Positions 44,308-49,085 of a stretch of 49,085 nucleotides of DNA are shown here, one piece after another. Origin of the DNA: Bacteroidaceae bacterium (GTDB taxonomy: Bacteria > Bacteroidota > Bacteroidia > Bacteroidales > Bacteroidaceae). Positions within the stretch are counted from its first letter, which is position 1; each line of letters begins with the position of its first letter. The notes beneath the pieces were generated by a model. That model saw nothing but the letters and a program-made list of their open reading frames with translations, did no database searches and was not told where the DNA came from. Made by a program: the position numbers and the translations under genes. The stretch spans positions 1-49,085 of the forward strand of contig JAGAAS010000035.1 in assembly GCA_017615125.1 (NCBI GenBank), read 5' to 3'.

Positions 44308-44937
44308 ATGAAAAACGACAACCTAAAAGATCAGTACCGTATCAACGAACAGATACGTGCCAGAGAAGTCAGAATAGTAGGCGACGACATCGAATCGCGG
44401 GTCGTTACCTTGCAGGAAGCACTCCGCATAGCAGAGTCGAGAGAAGCTGACTTGGTCGAGATTTCACCGACGGCCGTCCCCCCTGTTTGCCGCATTATTG
44501 ACTATTCTAAGTTCATCTACCAACTGAAGAAGAAGCAGAAGGAGCAGAAAGCCAAGCAGGTGAAGATCGATGTCAAGGAAATCCGTTTTGGCCCCCAGAC
44601 CGATGATCACGACTACAACTTCAAGCTGAAGCATGCCCAAGGCTTCCTCTCAGACGGCGACAAGGTGAAAGCCTATGTGTTCTTCCGCGGAAGATCCATC
44701 CTATATAAGGAACAGGGCGAAGTACTTCTGCTCCGTTTTGCCAACGACTTGGAGGACTACGGCACCTGCACGCAAATGCCCGTGCTCGAAGGAAAGCGCA
44801 TGACGATTTTCATTAGCCCCAAGAAGGGCGCAGGACAAGCCAAGAAGAAAGATGCTTCACCCAAGCCTATGCCCAAGGAGAAGGAAGTGAAACCTTCCCC
44901 CGCCCAGGAGGACAAGGAGGAGAAAACCGAAGAGTAA
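44308..44937 (+). CDS. infC: Translation initiation factor IF-3
   Basis: 209 residues. N-domain [17 protein letters not shown] through [22 protein letters not shown], linker [12 protein letters not shown]-domain [42 protein letters not shown]. The last 40 residues are a Lys/Pro/Glu tail longer than in E. coli. Starts with ATG, not the AUU seen in enterics. First gene of the infC-rpmI-rplT unit. Confidence 0.97.
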   Translation: MKNDNLKDQYRINEQIRAREVRIVGDDIESRVVTLQEALRIAESREADLVEISPTAVPPVCRIIDYSKFIYQLKKKQKEQKAKQVKIDVKEIRFGPQTDDHDYNFKLKHAQGFLSDGDKVKAYVFFRGRSILYKEQGEVLLLRFANDLEDYGTCTQMPVLEGKRMTIFISPKKGAGQAKKKDASPKPMPKEKEVKPSPAQEDKEEKTEE

Positions 44938-45007
44938 AGAGAAGGCGCGTACGCCTCTGGTATAGTGCGTACCGCTAATTAATAATAACAATTAAACAAT
45001 TAAAAAC

Positions 45008-45205
45008 ATGCCAAAAGTTAAAACGAACTCCGCTTCCAAGAAAAGATTCGCTCTTACGGGAACCGGTAAGATCAAAAGAAAACATGCTTATCACAGCCAC
45101 ATTCTGACGAAGAAGTCGAAGAAACGTAAACGTAACCTCGACAAGTTTGCTATCGTTGACGGTACGAACCGCAGCCAGGTGCGCGCCCTCCTCGGCATGA
45201 AGTAA
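45008..45205 (+). CDS. rpmI: 50S ribosomal protein L35
   Basis: 65 residues, highly basic: [34 protein letters not shown] in two parts ([37 protein letters not shown]). 70 bases after infC, 99 before rplT. Confidence 0.97.
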   Translation: MPKVKTNSASKKRFALTGTGKIKRKHAYHSHILTKKSKKRKRNLDKFAIVDGTNRSQVRALLGMK

Positions 45206-45304
45206 TCGAGAAGGAACAAAAAAGTAAGTTTTCAAAAGAGTTATTAATCGAATTGTCAGCAACAAAGTCCGAAAGGCGCTGACGTTCACAAAAAGTTCAA
45301 AACT

Positions 45305-45655
45305 ATGCCAAGATCAGTCAATCATGTTGCTTCAAGAGCAAAAAGAAAGAAAATCTTAAGTTTAACCAGAGGTTACTTTGGCGCACGCCGCAACGTGTGG
45401 ACCGTCGCCAAGAACACATGGGAGAAGGGCCTCACCTACGCTTACCGCGACCGTAAGAACAAAAAGCGTAACTTCCGCGCACTTTGGATCCAGCGTATCA
45501 ACGCTGCCGCCAGAATGGAAGGCTTGTCTTACTCGCAGCTCATGGGAGCCCTCCACAAGGCAGGTATTGAGATCAACCGCAAGGTCCTTGCCGATCTTGC
45601 CATGAATCAGCCTGAGGCTTTCAAGGCTATTGTCGACAAGGCAAAGAATGCCTAA
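45305..45655 (+). CDS. rplT: 50S ribosomal protein L20
   Basis: 116 residues. [17 protein letters not shown], then [33 protein letters not shown] and [21 protein letters not shown]. In other bacteria L20 represses its own operon. Ends 30 bases before an intrinsic terminator. Confidence 0.97.
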   Translation: MPRSVNHVASRAKRKKILSLTRGYFGARRNVWTVAKNTWEKGLTYAYRDRKNKKRNFRALWIQRINAAARMEGLSYSQLMGALHKAGIEINRKVLADLAMNQPEAFKAIVDKAKNA

Positions 45656-45684
45656 AGCACAGTCCCATTACAGGTAAACAAGAG

Positions 45685-45720
45685 AGAGGAAACTCCATTT
45701 ACGGAAGTTCCTCTTTTTTT
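45685..45720 (+). terminator. rplT terminator
   Basis: AGAGGAA-ACTCC (45685-45696) against GGAAGTTCCTCT (45703-45714), two mismatches, followed by seven T. Confidence 0.85.
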
Positions 45721-45736
45721 ACGCCTGTTTTTTCCC

Positions 45737-45835
45737 GAATTCCGTTCCTTTTCCTCCTAAATGCCGCTCCCGCTTTTCTGAATTCCGTTTCCTTTCCTCC
45801 TATATTCCGTTTCTTTTTTTACTGAATCCGTTTCC
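45737..45835. repeat. 22-bp tandem array D, 4.5 units
   Basis: Units at 45737-45758, 45759-45779 (21), 45780-45801, 45802-45823 and a 12-base remnant 45824-45835. Consensus start GAATTCCGTTTCC, end TTTCCTCCT or variants. It fills the space between the rplT terminator and ATG 45837. Confidence 0.8.
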
Positions 45836-45836
45836 G

Positions 45837-46472
45837 ATGCCTGCTCTCCTGATATTTCTCCTGGCTTCTCTTGTCAGAATGCAGCCTGTTCACGACGTCA
45901 GCGTTTGTGTGGACGGGCGTCAGGTTGTGGGAGCTGAAACAATCCCGGTTCCTGCCGTTCGGCACGACTACGGAGGCTTCGTTAAAGTTTGCAGCACCTC
46001 TGCGTTCATAGGAGGAAAGGACTCGTTGCGTATTGTCAACGAGGGAGATATAGCTGTGCGCGCTGTGATGGTGGGAACGAAGGTTGCTTCTTCCGCTTCG
46101 CGCGCTGTCACCTTGTTTTTCGAGGGGCAGGAGGGCGTTGTGCGCGATGTCGAGGGGAAGGGCGTGTTGGAATTTTCCGTTATCGTCCCTCCGCAGGGCT
46201 CTGTGGGCATCAGCTTCGGCGTTGACTATAACACGCCGGAGAACTACGGAACCGTTGTCTCCACGCTCTCTCTCCGCTGGGGAGCCGAAGCTGCTGTCTT
46301 TCTTACTTTCAATCACACGTATGACGAGAAGTCTCCTGTCGTCAAGGAGACTATTGATGAGCGTCTGTCGAATGGAGCGCGCGACGTATACGGGCGACGC
46401 ATGTCCCTGAAGGGGAAACGCTGGGCGCCCGGGCTCTATCTGATCAATAGAAAGAAGGAAACGGTTCGCTGA
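45837..46472 (+). CDS. Secreted protein of unknown function with a type IX-like tail
   Basis: 211 residues. A short signal peptide (LLIFLLASLVRMQP) is followed by one beta-rich domain (RIVNEGDIAVRAVMVG, VLEFSVIVPPQGSVGISFGVDY), which looks like an immunoglobulin-like fold, and a C-terminal segment DVYGRRMSLKGKRWAPGLYLI, which resembles a type IX sorting tail. I recognise no specific family. The ATG directly follows array D, with no promoter box seen. Convergent with the next gene; stops are 15 bases apart. Confidence 0.65.
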   Translation: MPALLIFLLASLVRMQPVHDVSVCVDGRQVVGAETIPVPAVRHDYGGFVKVCSTSAFIGGKDSLRIVNEGDIAVRAVMVGTKVASSASRAVTLFFEGQEGVVRDVEGKGVLEFSVIVPPQGSVGISFGVDYNTPENYGTVVSTLSLRWGAEAAVFLTFNHTYDEKSPVVKETIDERLSNGARDVYGRRMSLKGKRWAPGLYLINRKKETVR

Positions 46473-46487
46473 CGTTCTCGTCGGAGC

Positions 46488-47609
46488 CTATAACCAGTTG
46501 AGGTCTACCCACTCGGTAAGGCTCAGGTTGACGCCGAAGGTGATGGAGTAGGTTTCGCCCAAGCCCCTGAAGTCGGTGCGGGAGCCGAAGAGGCGGAAGT
46601 TGACGCAGCTCTCGCGATAGCCTAAGTCTACGGTGTCGAAGCGCCGTTTGTACTTGTAGCTGAAAACGGCGCCAGCCATCAGGCGAAATCCCGCCATCTC
46701 GCTGCTTACATTGCCGTCCGACTGATCGAGGAATCCTGCCCCCAGGCCTATCGTCGGGCGCACGGCGAGGTAGGGCCCGTCGACGAGTCGGTATCCGCCT
46801 GCCAGCCAGGCACTTCCCCCGGAGCAACGCCTTCCTTTCTCCCACTCGTAGTCCTTCCTGTCGTCGTAGAAGAAGTTGTCCTTCTTCAGCCTGCCGCATC
46901 CCCCCATCATCATCCCAAGCTCGTAGGTCATCTGCCCGCACTCCAGCGTGAAGCCGTACTCGAAGGCGTTCGTCATCGTGATTCCCGCAGCAACGGGCGC
47001 AAAGTAGTAGTCGCCGCCGTAGCCTACCCAGCCGCCGAGTCCCCAGCGGGGCTTCTGGAAGTCGGGCGTGCGCACGGGCGCTTCCTCGTAGCTTTCCAGC
47101 TCCTTGCGGTTCTGCTCCTCCATCCTTATGATGGCGAGGGTGTCGGTGCCTTTCTTCGACTCCTGTTCAAACTTCTCCAGCTCGTTCTGGAAGAGGCGCT
47201 TGTAGTAGTCGTACACCTGCGACGTGTAGGTAGGGTTGGCGTTGAAGTCGTTTTGCATCCTGCGGCGTATCACTTCCACTCTGTCGAAAGAAGCCTGATT
47301 GTAGCGCAGCGCCCACGAGGGATCCAGATTCGAGCTGTACCAAGAGAGCAGCCTGTCCATAACAGCCTCGCTCTTGACGACGTCAAACCTGAAGTTCCCG
47401 TCTTTAGCGATACTCCGGTTCAAGTCGACGTTCCACGCGAGGCAGGATTGCTCCGCTTCGGTGCTGTCGATGGTGCGCTGATCAAAGTCGTCGAGCGTGA
47501 GAGGTCCGTCGGCCCAATGCTTCTTCGAGTCGTCCCAGAAGTCTTGTCCGAGCATAGAGGATGCCGTGCAGAGCAGCAGCGCGGCAAAGGAAAGAATGGT
47601 TCGTTTCAT
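46488..47609 (-). CDS. Secreted protein with DUF922-like N-terminal part and beta-barrel C-terminal half
   Basis: 373 residues. Signal peptide ends SSMLGQ. Residues about 28-160 (HWADGPLTLDDFDQR, CLAWNVDLNRS, YDYYKRLFQNELEKFEQ) recall the DUF922 protease-like pattern, but no clear HExxH is present, so it is probably inactive or unrelated. From about 185 the chain has alternating Gly/aromatic strands (GLGGWVGYGGDYYFAPVAAG, RLMAGAVFSYKYK) and ends YSITFGVNLSLTEWVDLNWL, as in small outer-membrane barrels. A promoter is plausible at 47644-47675 (TTTG-N20-TATCTTCG). Function unknown. Confidence 0.7.
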   Translation of the reverse strand: MKRTILSFAALLLCTASSMLGQDFWDDSKKHWADGPLTLDDFDQRTIDSTEAEQSCLAWNVDLNRSIAKDGNFRFDVVKSEAVMDRLLSWYSSNLDPSWALRYNQASFDRVEVIRRRMQNDFNANPTYTSQVYDYYKRLFQNELEKFEQESKKGTDTLAIIRMEEQNRKELESYEEAPVRTPDFQKPRWGLGGWVGYGGDYYFAPVAAGITMTNAFEYGFTLECGQMTYELGMMMGGCGRLKKDNFFYDDRKDYEWEKGRRCSGGSAWLAGGYRLVDGPYLAVRPTIGLGAGFLDQSDGNVSSEMAGFRLMAGAVFSYKYKRRFDTVDLGYRESCVNFRLFGSRTDFRGLGETYSITFGVNLSLTEWVDLNWL

Positions 47610-47993
47610 AAGGCAGATAAATGATTCTAGTTGTTCCTGCGGGCGAAGATACGCTTAAGCGAGCAGAAAAACAAAAGAAATCCGCTTTTATTTTTTCTCC
47701 CGAGCGTGAGTGTCTTTGCTTTGCAAGCGCATTTCATTCATTTCGTATGCCTATGGCCTTTTCCCTCAACAATTTCCCTTCTTCTTTTGTTTATGCCATC
47801 ACGAAGGCACACGTGTTCCTTCATGAAGGCTTACGTGTTCCATCACGAAGGCGAACGTGTGCCTTCGTGAAGGTATAAACAAATGGAGAAGGAAAAACAC
47901 TTCGTCGAAAGGTCTTGCCTTATTCGCGAGAGCGTATTCTCAGCCGAAAACAGTTAAAGAGTGTTTAAAAAGCGAGAAGGGCAATTTTTTCCT
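47610..47993. other. Intergenic stretch with a tandem array and no gene
   Basis: About 380 bases between two divergent genes. Contains the minus-strand promoter at 47644-47675, array C (47796-47873) and the motif shared with the downstream paralogue (GTTAAAGAGTGTTTAAA, about 47953-47969). Short open frames here overlap the array and are not credible. Confidence 0.65.
47796..47873. repeat. 22-bp tandem array C, 3.5 units
   Basis: Units at 47796-47817, 47818-47839, 47840-47861 and a 12-base remnant. Each carries CC(A/T)TC-(A/G)(C/T)-GAAGG, near-palindromic, and ACGTGT. Confidence 0.85.
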
Positions 47994-48001
47994 TACCTTT
48001 G
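47994..48001 (+). promoter_or_regulatory. -7 box of the first tandem paralogue
   Basis: TACCTTTG, 43 bases before ATG 48044. Instead of TTTG, the upstream region has GTTAAAGAGTGTTTAAA, shared with the second paralogue. Confidence 0.6.
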
Positions 48002-48043
48002 TACCCGGAAAAAGAAACTAACTCAACTAAAATGCGAAACGAT

Positions 48044-48574
48044 ATGAAACGGAACTTTCTACTTTTATGCCTTTGCCTGGCTTTCGCAGGCGTGGGAATG
48101 GCCCAGACGGGCAGCGAGGACGAGAATCAGCTGACGGAGGAACGCGTTGACACGATTTCCATTCAGAAAAAGGGCTTGGGATATTCGTACACGATGGGCT
48201 CACGGATGCTGACCGGAAACAACATTGCCTCGATTCTCAAGAGCAACGAGAAAGCCTACAAGATGTACAAAGGAGCCTATTGGATAAGTTATCTGTCGTA
48301 TCCGTTTGCCTACGCAGGCGGTGGTTTGCTGGGCTACGAGGTAGCAGATATCCTTCTCGGCAAGCAACTGGATACGAAGAGATTGGCTATTGGAGGCGCT
48401 TGCTTGGCAGCAGGAATAGGAATCGCATCTATTGCCGAATGGAAGCTGAAGAAATCCGTTGAGAAATACAACGAGGGGCTTCTGAATACAGCGCCTTCGT
48501 CCTCGTCCGACGATGTGGCGATAAACTTCGGCGTCACGCCGAGCGGAGGCCTGGGCTTCACGCTGACTTTCTAA
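48044..48574 (+). CDS. Small secreted/membrane protein, first of two paralogues
   Basis: About 176 residues. Signal peptide ending GVGMAQ. Then DTISIQKKGLGYSYTMGSRMLTGNNIASIL, a possible membrane or amphipathic region (AYWISYLSYPFAYAGGG), a second hydrophobic stretch (LAIGGACLAAGIGIASIA), and a C-terminus (SGGLGFTLTF) resembling the last strand of an outer-membrane barrel. ATG 48044 is fixed by comparison with the paralogue, which starts with the same GATATGAAACGG. I recognise no family; many Bacteroidetes have similar small proteins with DUF-like annotation. Confidence 0.75.
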   Translation: MKRNFLLLCLCLAFAGVGMAQTGSEDENQLTEERVDTISIQKKGLGYSYTMGSRMLTGNNIASILKSNEKAYKMYKGAYWISYLSYPFAYAGGGLLGYEVADILLGKQLDTKRLAIGGACLAAGIGIASIAEWKLKKSVEKYNEGLLNTAPSSSSDDVAINFGVTPSGGLGFTLTF

Positions 48575-48642
48575 TCGGGGAGGGGAAGCTGGCCTTTCGC
48601 GCGGCTTCCCTATACCTTATTTATTATTTTCCTTTGCAGATT

Positions 48643-48674
48643 GTTCCCTTCTTGACGTATGACAAGAAGGGAAC
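48643..48674. terminator. Perfect 12-bp hairpin after the first paralogue
   Basis: GTTCCCTTCTTG (48643-48654) pairs perfectly with CAAGAAGGGAAC (48663-48674), 8-base loop, then TTCTTCTC. A weaker GGGAAGC/GCTTCCC stem lies at about 48583-48610. Confidence 0.6.
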
Positions 48675-48772
48675 TTCTTCTCACGGAGGAGGAGAAACTG
48701 GTGCCCAGAAAAAGAAAAACCGGCTGGATATGAGTTAAATAGTGTTAAAAAATAGGGGGGTAATTTTTTGCT

Positions 48773-48780
48773 TATATTTG
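48773..48780 (+). promoter_or_regulatory. -7 box of the second tandem paralogue
   Basis: TATATTTG, 40 bases before ATG 48821, preceded by GTTAAATAGTGTTAAAA, matching the first paralogue's upstream motif. Confidence 0.65.
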
Positions 48781-48820
48781 TACCCCACAAAGGAACTAAT
48801 CCAATTAAAAAAGAAGTGAT

Positions 48821-49085
48821 ATGAAACGGATTTTTTTGTTTTTAAGCCTTTGCTTGGTTTTTGCAAGCGTAGGAATGGCTCAGACGGACAACGAGGACGA
48901 GAATCAACTATCGGAAAAAGTTGATACAATTACAATTCTAAAGAGTACATTTGGAAGATATTATTCATTAGACGGTGAAGTGCTGACAATGCATAAACTT
49001 GCTGATGTGCTTAAGAAGGGTAACGAGAAATCATACAGGATGTTTTTGGGAGGATACTCCTTATACGCAACATCATTTGTGCTTG
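48821..49085 (+). CDS. Second tandem paralogue, cut by the window end
   Basis: 88 codons visible from ATG 48821: signal peptide (LFLSLCLVFASVGMAQ), then TDNEDENQLSEKVDTITILK, GRYYSLDGEVLTMHKLADVLKKG and a hydrophobic GGYSLYATSFVL at the edge. It aligns along its whole length with the gene at 48044 (SEDENQLTEERVDTISIQKK, MLTGNNIASILKSNEKAYKM). A tandem duplication that includes the promoter. The rest lies outside the window. Confidence 0.8.
   Translation, partial: MKRIFLFLSLCLVFASVGMAQTDNEDENQLSEKVDTITILKSTFGRYYSLDGEVLTMHKLADVLKKGNEKSYRMFLGGYSLYATSFVL

Overview
The window looks like a chromosome segment from a Bacteroidales bacterium, most likely Prevotellaceae. The evidence is the promoter type (a TAnnTTTG -7 box, usually with TTTG 19-20 bases upstream, in front of many genes), the scarcity of Shine-Dalgarno sites, the secreted glycoside hydrolases, the folP-cdaA and thrS-infC-rpmI-rplT gene orders, and short C-terminal tails that resemble type IX secretion signals. 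I saw no rRNA, tRNA, transposase or CRISPR array. Family assignments are by eye from motifs; no database search was run.

Layout. 1-4.8 kb: an 85-bp promoter repeat in three copies drives a xylan-type operon (GPH sugar symporter, GH43, secreted GH67 alpha-glucuronidase). 4.9-7.9 kb: a large TonB-receptor-like outer-membrane protein. 8.1-11.2 kb, minus strand: murF followed by a kinase-like P-loop protein, an S26-type protease and a PqqD-like protein, a combination resembling peptide-modification cassettes. 11.3-15.3 kb: folP, cdaA (c-di-AMP synthase) and groES-groEL. 15.4-17.6 kb: a secreted GH2 enzyme. 17.6-22.6 kb: a gene-poor, repeat-rich island with a truncated Bro-N gene, a small lipoprotein, a TPR membrane regulator with a C-terminal HTH-like segment, and a candidate structured RNA. 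22.6-27.0 kb, minus: a glycine cleavage operon (gcvT, gcvH, gcvPA, gcvPB). 27.2-34.5 kb, minus: one tightly packed operon, OadA-like, phoH, purC, aroE, TPM protein, lemA, purM. 34.9-37.0 kb: a secreted four-OB-domain protein. 37.1-41.9 kb: a 47-residue membrane peptide coupled to a GH140-like lipoprotein, then ruvX, def and a TPR protein. 42.2-45.7 kb: thrS, infC, rpmI, rplT. 45.8-49.1 kb: secreted proteins of unknown function, ending with two tandem paralogues, the second cut by the window edge.

Themes that go beyond gene calls: (1) at least six intergenic arrays of about three diverged units with a 21-22-bp period, two of which run up to the next start codon; (2) a palindromic dispersed repeat of about 100 bp in four intergenic copies; (3) two 18-bp direct repeats 21 bp apart sitting just upstream of a consensus promoter for the lipoprotein gene, next to the TPR/HTH regulator; (4) a plus-strand 240-bp structured block ending in a strong terminator with no plus-strand gene before it; (5) the kinase/protease/PqqD cassette. 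Items 3 and 5 are the best candidates for an undescribed functional system.
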